Source of the DNA: Lentibacillus amyloliquefaciens
Lineage (GTDB): Bacteria > Bacillota > Bacilli > Bacillales > Amphibacillaceae
Assembly (NCBI RefSeq): GCF_001307805.1
Contig: NZ_CP013862.1
Coordinates: 2,294,001 to 2,358,000, forward strand
Length of the DNA stretch: 64,000 nucleotides
Reading direction: 5' to 3'
Under the pieces are notes generated by a model. That model was not told the DNA's origin and did no database searches. It saw only the letters and a list, made by a program, of their open reading frames with translations. This document shows, piece by piece, positions 17,802-26,578 of this stretch. Numbering within the stretch: the first letter of the stretch is position 1; every line of letters begins with the position of its first letter. The position numbers were made by a program, and so were the translations under genes.

Positions 17802-18173
17802 ATGACTCAAGACGTTTGTGATGTAACCTGTATCAATGAGGAAAAAGTTAACCATGTCAAACACGAACTGAATAAACAGTCGATTGACACAGTCATCGGA
17901 TTATATAAACTTTTGGCAGACCGAAACAGACTTCAGATAGCGTCGGCACTATTAGTGGAACAAGAACTATGCGTCTGTGACCTTGCCAATATTATCGGCG
18001 CAACAACCGCCACAACTTCTCACCATTTGCGGAAACTCCACAAGGTCGGAATTGCCACATTCCGCAAAGAGGGGAAGCTCGTCTATTACTCATTGTCAGA
18101 TGAACACAACATGAAACAAGTCATCACACAAGGCTTCCTTCATGGAAAGGAGGAAAGCGTCCATGTCATCTGA
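17802..18173 (+). CDS. cadC: Cd/Pb/Zn-responsive repressor CadC (ArsR family)
   Basis: Metal-sensing winged-helix repressor of 123 residues. N-terminal cysteines (DVCDVTC) and the helix motif ELCVCDLA provide the CadC metal site (Cys in the N-terminal arm plus C-x-C), so Cd, Pb or Bi sensing is expected. The recognition helix is TATTSHHLRKLHKVG. It overlaps cadA by 11 nt and lies directly behind a palindromic operator, so the operon is autoregulated. Confidence 0.94.
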   Translation: MTQDVCDVTCINEEKVNHVKHELNKQSIDTVIGLYKLLADRNRLQIASALLVEQELCVCDLANIIGATTATTSHHLRKLHKVGIATFRKEGKLVYYSLSDEHNMKQVITQGFLHGKEESVHVI

Positions 18174-20229
18174 ACAGCAAACATACCGGCTTAACGGTAT
18201 ATCATGTGCCAACTGTGCACAGACATTTGAAAACAATGTAAAAGAAATTAATGGCGTACAGGATGCAAACGTCCATTTTGCCACGTCAAAAATTGATGTC
18301 GTCGGAAAAGCATCCATTACCGATATTGAAAAAGCCGGATCATTTGAAAATATTAAAGTTATCAAGGAGAATGCGGAACCTGAAAAAGAACCTTTCTGGA
18401 TGCACCATGATAAGGTCCTGCTCGCATCACTGCTGATTGTTTTCGGTTTCATTGCCAATATCATGTTTGGCAATTCACATTACCTGCCGAATGTGCTCTA
18501 CGGATTATCAGCATTTGTCGGCGGTTTAAGCCTGTTTAAAGCCGGCCTGATCAATCTGTGGAAATTCCGCTTTGATATGAAAACATTGATGACGATTGCT
18601 GTGATTGGAGCTGCCATCATCGGTGAATGGCGTGAAGCCGCAGTCGTCGTTATTCTTTTTGCCATCAGTGAATCTTTGGAATCGTATTCGATGGACAAAG
18701 CGCGTTCATCGATCCGCTCGTTGATGAAAATTTCACCGAATAAAGCACGCATCAGACGAAACAGCAGCGAACAGACGTTAGCTGTCGAGGAGATCATGGT
18801 TGGTGACATCATGCTTGTCAAGCCGGGTGAACGGATCGCGATGGACGGCACGATTATGAGCGGATTTTCATCCATCAATCAGGCATCGATCACCGGAGAG
18901 TCCATCCCCGCGGAAAAAACACACGGTGATGACGTTTTTGCGGGAACGATTAATCAGAACGGCTTTCTGGAAATCGAAGTAACGAAAAGAGCAGAAGATA
19001 CGACCATCGCAAAAATCATCCATATGGTTGAAGAAGCACAGGAAGAACGGGCGCCGGCTCAAGCATTCATTGACCGATTTGCCGCCTACTACACACCGGC
19101 CATAATTGCTATTGCTGCATTAGTCGCTGTTATTCCGCCTCTATTCGTTGGTCTATGGAGTACGTGGGTTTATCAGGGGCTTGCGGTACTCGTTGTCGGA
19201 TGCCCGTGCGCACTTGTTGTATCTACTCCGGTTGCTATCGTAACAGCAATCGGCAATGCGGCCCGTAACGGGGTTCTGATCAAAGGCGGTATTCACCTCG
19301 AACAAATCGGTGCGATCAAGAAAATCGCATTCGATAAAACAGGTACACTGACACAAGGAACACCACAGGTTACGGACGTTCACTTTTTCACCGATGAACA
19401 TGATAAAGCGCTCAGCTGCCTGAAAGGGCTGGAGTCTAAATCGAATCATCCGCTGGCAAAAGCAATCATGAACTACATGGATGATGAGCATCAAGATATG
19501 CCATCAGCAGATATTCAATCCTTCACCACGGTCCACGGCAAAGGCATTCAGGGTGAAATTGAGGGCGAATCGGTTTACGCCGGCTCCCCTGATTTCTTTA
19601 AAAACGTACCGGCCGAACAGATTAAGAACTATCAAAAAGCAGGTAAAACTGTCATGTTATGCGGTACAGATGACGAGCTGTTGATGGCTGTTGCACTGCG
19701 CGATGAACCGCGGTCCGAAAGTAAAACAGTCATTCAGAAATTACATGATCTCGGAATCAAGCAGACCTACATGCTGACGGGAGATCATGCACAGACCGCC
19801 AATGCCTTAAAAGACGACTTGAAACTGACCGATGTAAAAGCAAATCTTTTGCCTGAAGATAAACTAAGCTTCATCAAAACACAGGACGGGAATATTGCCA
19901 TGATTGGTGATGGCATTAATGATACCCCGGCGCTGGCAGCATCCAAAGTCGGTATCGCTATGGGTTCTGCCGGAACAGACAGCGCACTGGAAACAGCTGA
20001 TGTTGCCTTAATGGGTGACGACTTAAAAAAGTTACCTTACACCGTTAAACTGAGCCGCAAAGCACTGGGCATCATCAAACAAAATATAAGCTTTGCAATC
20101 GGTATTAAAATTCTTGCCCTTCTGCTTGTTATCCCCGGCTGGCTGACATTATGGATTGCCATTTTTGCCGATATGGGAGCAACGTTGCTTGTTACATTGA
20201 ACGCATTAAGACTTATGAAAATTAAATGA
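18163..20229 (+). CDS. cadA: Cadmium/zinc/lead-exporting P1B-type ATPase CadA
   Basis: Heavy-metal efflux pump of 688 residues. One N-terminal HMA domain with GISCANCAQTFE (C-x-x-C, about 12-23), membrane segments, TGES actuator motif (ASITGESIPA), the ion-channel CPC motif (GCPCALVVSTP), phosphorylation site DKTGTLTQG, HP motif SNHPLA, and hinge GDGINDTPALAASKVG. ATG at 18163 is chosen because AGGAGG is 9 nt upstream within the end of cadC. CPC with a single C-x-x-C HMA fits the Cd/Zn/Pb group rather than Cu pumps. Confidence 0.95.
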   Translation: MSSEQQTYRLNGISCANCAQTFENNVKEINGVQDANVHFATSKIDVVGKASITDIEKAGSFENIKVIKENAEPEKEPFWMHHDKVLLASLLIVFGFIANIMFGNSHYLPNVLYGLSAFVGGLSLFKAGLINLWKFRFDMKTLMTIAVIGAAIIGEWREAAVVVILFAISESLESYSMDKARSSIRSLMKISPNKARIRRNSSEQTLAVEEIMVGDIMLVKPGERIAMDGTIMSGFSSINQASITGESIPAEKTHGDDVFAGTINQNGFLEIEVTKRAEDTTIAKIIHMVEEAQEERAPAQAFIDRFAAYYTPAIIAIAALVAVIPPLFVGLWSTWVYQGLAVLVVGCPCALVVSTPVAIVTAIGNAARNGVLIKGGIHLEQIGAIKKIAFDKTGTLTQGTPQVTDVHFFTDEHDKALSCLKGLESKSNHPLAKAIMNYMDDEHQDMPSADIQSFTTVHGKGIQGEIEGESVYAGSPDFFKNVPAEQIKNYQKAGKTVMLCGTDDELLMAVALRDEPRSESKTVIQKLHDLGIKQTYMLTGDHAQTANALKDDLKLTDVKANLLPEDKLSFIKTQDGNIAMIGDGINDTPALAASKVGIAMGSAGTDSALETADVALMGDDLKKLPYTVKLSRKALGIIKQNISFAIGIKILALLLVIPGWLTLWIAIFADMGATLLVTLNALRLMKIK

Positions 20230-20273
20230 GAGGCCAATCCCCTTCAAAGGGGACGACTCTTAGAAGGTGTGTG

Positions 20274-20316
20274 AACCTCCCACATCGAGCGGCCAACTCA
20301 GGGGAGGTTTACTTCT
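20274..20316 (+). terminator. Possible cadA terminator
   Basis: AACCTCCC/GGGAGGTT arms with a 20-nt loop, followed by a weak T-rich stretch (TTACTTCTTG). The poor T-run lowers confidence. Confidence 0.4.
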
Positions 20317-20334
20317 TGCTTGAATAGTCCAAGA

Positions 20335-20492
20335 CAGGGACTTTCTCAGCCGTGTCTTGTCTTTGATCAAACGTTTGTTCAATCGACACAACCAGGGTAA
20401 ACCATCACATCAACCGTGTCATCTGGTGTTCGACAGGTTACCCCCTCCAAAGCCAATCTCAAGCACATGGTCATCGTCCTGAACATCAAAAA
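20335..20492 (-). pseudogene. Remnant of a class I SAM-dependent methyltransferase
   Basis: On the minus strand, 20492-20423 reads FDVQDDDHVLEIGFGGGNLS, a clear SAM-binding motif I (VLEIGFGGG), followed by a stop at about 20420. The following bases read as broken pieces (VDVMVYPGCVD, then stops) where the next methyltransferase segment would be. There is no start codon and no complete domain. It lies in the 298-bp gap between cadA and the thioredoxin-like gene. Confidence 0.45.
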
Positions 20493-20494
20493 AT

Positions 20495-20522
20495 AATCAC
20501 CCTTAAATCAAGGGTGATCAAC
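20495..20522 (-). terminator. Terminator of the thioredoxin-like gene
   Basis: ATCACCCTTGATTTAAGGGTGAT hairpin (arms ATCACCCTT/AAGGGTGAT) followed by TATTTTTTG on the minus strand. Confidence 0.85.
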
Positions 20523-20527
20523 TTTTA

Positions 20528-20848
20528 TTATGCCAATTGCTGATGCAGAAATTCGGTCACCGATTCCGGTGTCTTCGTATCAGCGCTATGCTGATGGGCA
20601 AGCTTTTCGCCATCTTTAAAAATCAAAATGCTTGGGATCCCCATTACTTCATATTTCTGAGCAATGCCTTCCACTTCGTCACTGTTAATCTCATACCAGT
20701 CATAGTTCTTAAATTCATCCATGACATCACCGATGAACATATCCATGCGTTTGCAGTCCGGGCACCAATCTGCAAAAAACTTTACGATAACAGGTGCATC
20801 CGATTGAATAATCTCGTTGAATTGCTGTTCTGTATCAATATGTTTCAT
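20528..20848 (-). CDS. Thioredoxin-like protein (YdbP type)
   Basis: Cytoplasmic thioredoxin-fold protein of 106 residues with active site WCPDC (about 28-32) in FFADWCPDCKRMD and the cis-proline segment MGIPSILIFKDGE. WCPDC in place of WCGPC is the signature of the B. subtilis YdbP type, so a general or specialised disulfide reductase is likely. ATG at 20848 follows GAGGGGG. It does not neighbour an obvious partner. Confidence 0.88.
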   Translation of the reverse strand: MKHIDTEQQFNEIIQSDAPVIVKFFADWCPDCKRMDMFIGDVMDEFKNYDWYEINSDEVEGIAQKYEVMGIPSILIFKDGEKLAHQHSADTKTPESVTEFLHQQLA

Positions 20849-21005
20849 TATCTAAAAACCCCCTCATAACATTCTATCTACATTGTACCTATTTTACGCC
20901 CGTGTGTCTTTTAGTTTGTTTACCCCGCATGTAACTACCCGTAAATGCCCGGTCCGTTTCTGTTCGGGGGCAACAAGACGCCTGATAATTAAGCCTTTGT
21001 TCCTT

Positions 21006-21818
21006 TTACTCGTATTCAACTTTTCCGAGCAAATAAGCTGCAGCCAATCCCGATGCAAACGTCACTATACTCACTAACACCAGCAATCCTTCTGTCGGCC
21101 AGCCCGGAAACACAACGAAAACAGAACCGATTACCATGCCGATAATAACGGCAAATGTTCCGGTATAATAGTTATTTAAAAAGAAGTTAACAATTTTGCT
21201 CATGAAAACAATACCGAGAACGATTCCAACACCGACGACGGCAATAATATCAAGCTGCAAATTACTGACTGCACCGATGACCGTTGTGAACACCCCCATA
21301 ATCATAAGCATTAGCGAGCCGCTGATACCCGGCAGAACCAATGCACTGCTGGCAATAAATCCTGAAAAAAACAACATGATATAAGTAGAGGTGGTTATAT
21401 TTTCAATAACAGGTCCCTCACTGGCCTGCAGAAATGCCATGGAACCAACGATCACAGCACCTATTACAAGCAATATAATATGTTTTGCCCGAAATTTATT
21501 CTTTGCATCCGCTTTATGGAATAAATAGGGAAGCACACCCAAAATCAGCCCCAAAAAGAAAAATTTCGTCGGCCCCGGATAATTATCAAACAGCCACTCA
21601 ATCACATTACTCAGTAAAAATATAGCCGTTAAAATTCCAATGCCCAGCGGAATCAAAAAGCCCAATTGTTTTTTCCAATCCTTGCTCATAAACCCGTTGA
21701 TAGCTGCAATCAGCCGTTCATAGATGCCGAGCAGAACAGCGATTGTCCCCCCGCTCACACCAGGGATGACATCACTTGCACCCATAAGCAGACCACGGTA
21801 AATATTTTTCCATTCCAT
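21006..21818 (-). CDS. DUF368 family membrane protein (PopT-like undecaprenyl-phosphate flippase)
   Basis: Integral membrane protein of 270 residues with about seven to eight hydrophobic segments. Two copies of the family signature are visible: MGASDVIPGVSGGTIAVLLG near the N-terminus and LVLPGISGSLMLMIMG near residue 165. DUF368 proteins (PopT) were reported to recycle undecaprenyl phosphate across the membrane, with a role at alkaline pH; that assignment here rests on family membership. Ends with a short charged tail (GKVEYE). Confidence 0.85.
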   Translation of the reverse strand: MEWKNIYRGLLMGASDVIPGVSGGTIAVLLGIYERLIAAINGFMSKDWKKQLGFLIPLGIGILTAIFLLSNVIEWLFDNYPGPTKFFFLGLILGVLPYLFHKADAKNKFRAKHIILLVIGAVIVGSMAFLQASEGPVIENITTSTYIMLFFSGFIASSALVLPGISGSLMLMIMGVFTTVIGAVSNLQLDIIAVVGVGIVLGIVFMSKIVNFFLNNYYTGTFAVIIGMVIGSVFVVFPGWPTEGLLVLVSIVTFASGLAAAYLLGKVEYE

Positions 21819-21951
21819 TAATCTAAAGCTCCCTTATCAAGCACTCTAATAAAAATCATAAGACAATCATATCAAATTATGCTTGCAAATCACATAAAAA
21901 TTTTATGTGCCGCAGGGACGCTTTATTGTAAACATCTGTCTTTTAAAAAAG

Positions 21952-21982
21952 GTTATACTCGAAGATTCTTGAGTATCTCTAT
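21952..21982 (-). terminator. Possible terminator of the CapA-like gene
   Basis: ATACTCAAGAA/TTCGAGTAT-type hairpin followed on the minus strand by AACCTTTTTT. Confidence 0.5.
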
Positions 21983-21989
21983 TCACTCA

Positions 21990-23156
21990 TCACTCCTCAA
22001 TAAACTCGAGCTCCGGCATCCACCGAGACATATGCTGATTGATGTCCTGGTAATGTCCTTTGGCATTTTCCAATTCATCATCGGTCAATTGATGCATCGG
22101 AGCCACTTGAAAATTTGCCCGGTTCTCAAACTTAACAAAGGTTGGCATGAATTTTGGCTCCTTTACCTTAACCGTTGATTCTCCATTTTCCATTGTTTTC
22201 TCGATTGAAAATTTGAAAATGCCACCGATTCTTCGATAAAACTCGTCTTGTCCGGAGAGAAAATTACCAAGTGAGTAGGCAACAAGCGTCTGATGACCAT
22301 TATTGCCTTCAACCCAGTCAATCGGCTGCAACACATGCGGGTGATGACCTAATACGACATCCACTCCTTCGTTCGCGGCAAACTGGACAAGGTCTTTTTG
22401 CCCCGCACTTGGCATTCGCTCATATTGGGGGCCATAATGCAAACTTAATACGACTGCATCTGCCTGTTGCTTGGCCTTCTCAATCCGCTTGGACATTACC
22501 TTTTTGTCAATCAGATTCACCAAGTGTCCTTTCCCATTCGGCACAGGTATACCATTTGTTCCATAGGTATAAGCCAAAAAAGCTACCGATATACCTTCGT
22601 CTGTTTCGTACACACGCAGTTTATTGCGGTCGGCCTCACTTTTATAGGCGCCCGTATACATCATATCAATCTTTTCCCAATGGTTGGTGGCATTCATAAT
22701 CGCTTTTTCCCCGCGGTCCAATGTATGGTTGTTTGCAATGGAAACAACATCAACCCCGGCTTTCTTTAGAGCATCGCCAACTGCAAAAGGACTATTAAAT
22801 GCCGGATAACTCGACAATCCCAGCGCTTCACCACCGATCATCGTTTCCTGATTCGCAAAGGCAATGGTTGAATCATTCAAATACGGCTTAACCTTTTCCA
22901 GCATCGGCATAAAATTAAAGCCGTCATCTGTACGAGCATCTTCATACACTCTGCTGTGAATCAGCATATCACCGATGGCAGAAAGTGTAATTTCTTTATG
23001 GCTCGCTTCAGGCTCTTTTGTTTTTATCTCCTTACCCCGGTCTGCTGATTCGTGGTGATTTGCATCTTTTAGTGTTTCTTGTTCGTTTCCGGTGCATGCC
23101 GATAGCAACAAACAAGCTAGCAACAGAACGATCCAGACTAATTGACTCCGTTCCAT
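21990..23156 (-). CDS. CapA-family (poly-gamma-glutamate synthesis-type) lipoprotein
   Basis: Surface lipoprotein of 388 residues. The lipobox LLSAC places the lipidated Cys at about residue 21; the catalytic-type metallophosphoesterase domain spans about 55-320 with SAIGDMLIHSRV, FANQETMIGG, SIANNHTLDRGE and VVLGHHPHVLQP. This is the PGA_cap fold of CapA/YwtB (B. subtilis PgsA). No capB/capC genes are nearby, so a role in poly-glutamate synthesis is doubtful; a surface phosphoesterase is an alternative. ATG at 23156 follows AGGAGAAAG. Confidence 0.87.
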   Translation of the reverse strand: MERSQLVWIVLLLACLLLSACTGNEQETLKDANHHESADRGKEIKTKEPEASHKEITLSAIGDMLIHSRVYEDARTDDGFNFMPMLEKVKPYLNDSTIAFANQETMIGGEALGLSSYPAFNSPFAVGDALKKAGVDVVSIANNHTLDRGEKAIMNATNHWEKIDMMYTGAYKSEADRNKLRVYETDEGISVAFLAYTYGTNGIPVPNGKGHLVNLIDKKVMSKRIEKAKQQADAVVLSLHYGPQYERMPSAGQKDLVQFAANEGVDVVLGHHPHVLQPIDWVEGNNGHQTLVAYSLGNFLSGQDEFYRRIGGIFKFSIEKTMENGESTVKVKEPKFMPTFVKFENRANFQVAPMHQLTDDELENAKGHYQDINQHMSRWMPELEFIEE

Positions 23157-23375
23157 ATATCTTTCTCCTAAGCCTTTTTTCGTTAATCATAACATGACAA
23201 CAAACAGAAAACGACACAAAATGAGGGCATTGCCGCCAATTCATCTGACCGGTAGTCCGCAATATTATGAGAACCAGTGAAGCAATTAGAAATCATGTAT
23301 TTCCTGAATCCATGTTTAACACGATTCAGGCAGGGAAAAGTCCATCAGATGCTATTAATAGAAAGGAAATCTAAT

Positions 23376-23525
23376 ATGCGAAAAACGCAATATCAACCTG
23401 TAAAGGGCAGACAACTGACAGACGCTCAGGAAGTACATTTCACTAAAGACTTTAAACAAGCAGACATCGCCGGCGGATACCGCGGAGCAAAGGTCAGAGA
23501 CGCTAAACGCGATAATCAAAATTAA
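23376..23525 (+). CDS. YfhE-like small protein
   Basis: Basic protein of 49 residues, shorter than most gene callers accept. The core LTDAQEVHFTKDFKQADIAG matches the small YfhE family of Bacillaceae as remembered. ATG at 23376 follows AAAGGAA at 8 nt, and a strong terminator follows the stop, so it is a self-contained gene. Function unknown; probably expressed under stress or in sporulation (inference). Confidence 0.7.
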   Translation: MRKTQYQPVKGRQLTDAQEVHFTKDFKQADIAGGYRGAKVRDAKRDNQN

Positions 23526-23546
23526 AAAATAATATTCGCTGTATTT

Positions 23547-23582
23547 ATACCCTGTCCACATCGGTTGGACAGGGTATTTTTG
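23547..23582 (+). terminator. Terminator of the YfhE-like gene
   Basis: ATACCCTGTCCA/TGGACAGGGTAT stem, 8-nt loop, then TTTTTGTG. Confidence 0.85.
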
Positions 23583-23685
23583 TGTATTGAAGTTATTTCC
23601 AAATTATGTAATGATAGATTTTATGTGAAACTTACCAGGATTTTTTTCGTACTTACATATAGTTACAGATATTGGAGGACTACTT

Positions 23686-24606
23686 ATGCCAAAGACAGCC
23701 ATGGAATTAAATGACGTCAAAAAGACAATAGGAAACAAAGAGGTTATTAAAGGATTATCATTTGAAATTCATAAAGGAGAAGTATTCGGGTTTATCGGAC
23801 CCAATGGTGCCGGCAAAACAACAACCATCCGCATGATGGTAGGGCTGATGGGACTATCGGATGGCGACGTCCGGATCCTCGGCGAAAGCATCAAATCAGC
23901 CTATAAGAAAGCCATCAGAGAGGTTGGGGCGATTGTTGAAAACCCGGAAATGTATCCGTTCATGACGGGTAAGCAAAATTTAAAGCACTACGCCCGTATG
24001 ATGCCTGGCGTTTCACATAATCGTATTGAAGAAGTTATTAAGCTTGTCGGACTTGAACAAGCCATTAATGAAAAGGCCGGTAAATATTCGCTGGGAATGC
24101 GGCAGCGGCTTGGTATAGCCCAGGCCCTTCTGCAGAAGCCATCCGTGCTTATTTTGGATGAGCCTACCAACGGATTGGACCCCGCCGGCATCAGGGAGAT
24201 TCGTCAATACATACGCAAGCTCGCAGAAGAAGAAGATGTCGCTGTCATCATCTCCAGTCACCTGCTGTCTGAAATCGAGCAAATGTGTGACCGTATCGGA
24301 CTGATCAAAAATGGTGAAATGATCGCAATCCAAGATGTCAATGCAGCAACAGAAGAGACATCTGAGAGTGATATTCAAATGGAAGTAACACCAACGAAAC
24401 ATGCTGTCGAAGTATTAAAAAATGAATTTAACCTTCATGCAACAACTGACAACGCTACTTTAAATATTCGCGCCGAACGAGAAACGATACCAAAAATCAT
24501 CCAAGCATTCGTCACTCACGATATACAGGTGTACCAAGTGACCATGACGAAATCAACACTGGAGGATAAATTCTTTGATTTGATTGGGGAGAATACGATT
24601 GAGTAA
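23686..24606 (+). CDS. ABC transporter ATP-binding protein (ABC-2 type exporter)
   Basis: ATPase of 306 residues. Walker A GPNGAGKTT (about 44-52), signature KYSLGMRQRLGIAQALL, Walker B SVLILDEPTNGLDPAG and the H-loop SSHLLSEIEQ are intact. The extra C-terminal domain (about 225-306) is usual in the BcrA/CcmA-like group. It overlaps the permease gene by 8 nt. These pairs export antimicrobial peptides, lipids or unknown compounds; no regulator is adjacent to suggest the substrate. Confidence 0.92.
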   Translation: MPKTAMELNDVKKTIGNKEVIKGLSFEIHKGEVFGFIGPNGAGKTTTIRMMVGLMGLSDGDVRILGESIKSAYKKAIREVGAIVENPEMYPFMTGKQNLKHYARMMPGVSHNRIEEVIKLVGLEQAINEKAGKYSLGMRQRLGIAQALLQKPSVLILDEPTNGLDPAGIREIRQYIRKLAEEEDVAVIISSHLLSEIEQMCDRIGLIKNGEMIAIQDVNAATEETSESDIQMEVTPTKHAVEVLKNEFNLHATTDNATLNIRAERETIPKIIQAFVTHDIQVYQVTMTKSTLEDKFFDLIGENTIE

Positions 24607-25549
24607 CTTTTTTCAACTATTGGTCAACGAACAGATTAAATTATACATACGCAAATCAACATGGATTATGTATATTCTTATAGCCGTCCTAGTTGTTGGT
24701 CTGGCTTTTTTATCCAACTATTCTGTCGAACAAGCCGCGAAGTATCAGGATGACAATTGGCAGGAAACACTCGAACAGGAAAATGCCGACTTGCAGAAGC
24801 AAATGGAAGAGGACGACATGATGCAGGGATTTAATAGCACGCAGCTTGAAAAAAATAATTTCTATCTCGAAAATAATATCCAGCCGCGCAGTTACGATAC
24901 ATGGCAGTTTGTCATGGAACATGACTTTCTGCTTTCATTAGTGAGTCTTTTTACCATTATTGTAGCTGCGGGGATTATCGCGAATGAATTTAAGTGGGGA
25001 ACTATCAAGCTATTACTGATCCGCCCTATTACACGAACTAAAATTTTGGCGGCAAAATACGTATCCGTTTTATTATTTGCGTTGTTCACACTCTTATTTG
25101 TATTGATTTTCTCATGGCTCGCCGGGGCGATATTTTTTGGTGTCAACGGCATGGACCCGCATATTGTCCTTAACGAAAATGACGGTTTTGCGCATGTTTC
25201 CATTATTGGACAAATCATCGAAGGTTATGGCTTGCAGCTTGTAACATTAGTGATGATGGCAACATTCGCCTTCATGATCTCCGCCATTTTCAGGCAGAGC
25301 TCACTGGCTATCGGGATCGCTATTTTCCTGATGCTTTCGGGAAATATGATTGTATCTTTTTTCTCCGAGTACAACTGGGCCAAGTATATCCTGTTCGCCA
25401 ACACCAATATGAGCCAATATATAAACGGTTCGCCTATGTTTGAAGGGATGAGTTTAGGATTTTCGTTAGCTGTACTTACCGTGTATTATATCGTTTTCCT
25501 TGTTTTAGCATGGGTCTTTTTCACGAAAAGGGATGTCGCAGGACACTAA
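24599..25549 (+). CDS. ABC-2 type transporter permease
   Basis: Membrane subunit of 316 residues: one N-terminal membrane segment, a large extracytoplasmic loop with a coiled-coil-like Gln/Glu-rich stretch (about 42-95), then five more hydrophobic segments. Start is TTG at 24599, chosen because GGGGAG is 7 nt upstream; the earlier TTG at 24584 has no ribosome site. Translationally coupled to the ATPase. Confidence 0.85.
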   Translation: MSNFFQLLVNEQIKLYIRKSTWIMYILIAVLVVGLAFLSNYSVEQAAKYQDDNWQETLEQENADLQKQMEEDDMMQGFNSTQLEKNNFYLENNIQPRSYDTWQFVMEHDFLLSLVSLFTIIVAAGIIANEFKWGTIKLLLIRPITRTKILAAKYVSVLLFALFTLLFVLIFSWLAGAIFFGVNGMDPHIVLNENDGFAHVSIIGQIIEGYGLQLVTLVMMATFAFMISAIFRQSSLAIGIAIFLMLSGNMIVSFFSEYNWAKYILFANTNMSQYINGSPMFEGMSLGFSLAVLTVYYIVFLVLAWVFFTKRDVAGH

Positions 25550-25620
25550 ATTTATTCCCAGCATATAATTTAAACATATATTATAATAGTATTAGATTGA
25601 ATATACCGAGGTGTGAAATC

Positions 25621-25800
25621 ATGAAACGTTATTTAACTGCGATTTTCATAGGCATTAGTGGTGTTGTGCTGATTATTGGCCTTGGTGTGGACCTTTATTG
25701 GAGCGGCATAGCTTCATGGGGCATAGCATTCATTTGCCTTATTTTTGCCGTATACTTCACAAAATATATTCCGAATGACAAAAATGACGAAAAACATTAA
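25621..25800 (+). CDS. Small two-segment membrane protein
   Basis: Protein of 59 residues with two hydrophobic helices (about 5-24 and 28-48) and a charged C-terminal tail (NDKNDEKH). ATG at 25621 follows GAGGTG. It lies 71 bp after the ABC permease and ahead of a terminator. Family not recognised; it may be an accessory of the transporter or an independent small protein. Confidence 0.7.
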   Translation: MKRYLTAIFIGISGVVLIIGLGVDLYWSGIASWGIAFICLIFAVYFTKYIPNDKNDEKH

Positions 25801-25802
25801 AC

Positions 25803-25838
25803 AAGACCGGGGAGCTGCTTATTGCTCCCCGGTCTTAT
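25803..25838. terminator. Convergent terminator before arsC
   Basis: AAGACCGGGGAGC/GCTCCCCGGTCTT perfect stem with an 8-nt loop, AT-rich on both sides. Serves both the small membrane protein and arsC. Confidence 0.85.
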
Positions 25839-26257
25839 TAACTCTCTTTCTGAAATTGAATAATTCGCTGTTTAATCTCATCCCGCACCCGCTCGAAAAC
25901 TTGCCACCGTTCAGCTTCCGTTCCTTCAGCTTTGGCCGGGTCATCAAACCCCCAATGCATATTCTCCACATGCGGCGGGGTCATAGGGCAGTTATCCCGT
26001 GCATCACCGCATAACGTCACCACTATTTTTGCGTTATTCAAGAGATCAGTATCAATCGTGCTTGATTCCTGGTTGGAAATATCCAAGCCGGCTTCTTCCA
26101 TGGCTTTGACTGCCATCGGATTTAAACCGTGTGCTTCGATCCCGGCACTTCTTACATCCCATTTATCACCGAGATATTTTCTTCCAAACCCTTCTGCCAT
26201 CTGACTCCTGCAAGAATTCCCTGTGCATAGAAAATAAAGAATCGGTTTTTCAGACAT
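25838..26257 (-). CDS. arsC: Arsenate reductase (thioredoxin-coupled)
   Basis: Reduces arsenate to arsenite for export. The 139 residues carry the low-molecular-weight phosphatase-type P-loop [13 protein letters not shown] with nucleophile Cys at about residue 11, and the redox pair [10 protein letters not shown] (Cys about 83 and 90) that marks the thioredoxin-linked ArsC class. Last gene of arsR-arsB-arsC on the minus strand, but 320 bp from arsB because a dispersed repeat lies between. Confidence 0.95.
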   Translation of the reverse strand: MSEKPILYFLCTGNSCRSQMAEGFGRKYLGDKWDVRSAGIEAHGLNPMAVKAMEEAGLDISNQESSTIDTDLLNNAKIVVTLCGDARDNCPMTPPHVENMHWGFDDPAKAEGTEAERWQVFERVRDEIKQRIIQFQKES

Positions 26258-26295
26258 AATGTTCCTCCTTAATGATTTGCTATTAAATTAGGCGG

Positions 26296-26578
26296 TTTTC
26301 CAAAAGAGTTGTTGTTTTGACATAAAATCCATAAACTGTGTCGCTGCGGCAAGGTAGGTCTTCGCTCAACATCATGGTTAGCGGAGGAAATACACGCAGA
26401 CTCCTGCGGGAGGAAAGGCATAGGTGAGACACCGAAGCGCTCAGCGCAAGGGGGCTCACCAGCCGCCCGCGGAAAGCGGAGTGTATTTCCGGAGTGGTGC
26501 CAAGGAATTTCATGTTTCAGAGTTCATCTCAGTTTACTCAGATGTGGTTTTTTAGCAACAAAGAAAGCGAAAAAGCTT
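26296..26578. repeat. Large palindromic dispersed repeat between arsB and arsC
   Basis: Core 26382-26492 is a strong inverted repeat: outer arms GGAAATACAC (26386-26395) and GTGTATTTCC (26481-26490), a second pair TCCTGCGGG/CCCGCGGA, and an inner GGTGAG/CTCACC stem. The core is GC-rich compared with its flanks. Outer flanks (TTGTTTTGACATAAAATCCA at the left, AGCAACAAAGAAAGCGAAAA at the right) match the ends of the shorter element at 3905-4025. No transposase; it resembles the palindromic intergenic repeats common in Bacillaceae genomes. Confidence 0.75.

Noticed and set aside
20225-20325. Possible right end of an IS200/IS605-type element behind cadA
   Set aside because: The hairpin with AACCTCCC/GGGAGGTT recalls such ends only loosely; there is no tnpA/tnpB or matching left end.
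22259-22700. Long frames on the plus strand opposite the CapA-like gene
   Set aside because: Antisense shadows with no ribosome site; the minus-strand product has a lipobox and family motifs.
26283-26513. 76-residue frame across the palindromic repeat
   Set aside because: Falls entirely within an inverted repeat and has no ribosome site or recognisable domain.
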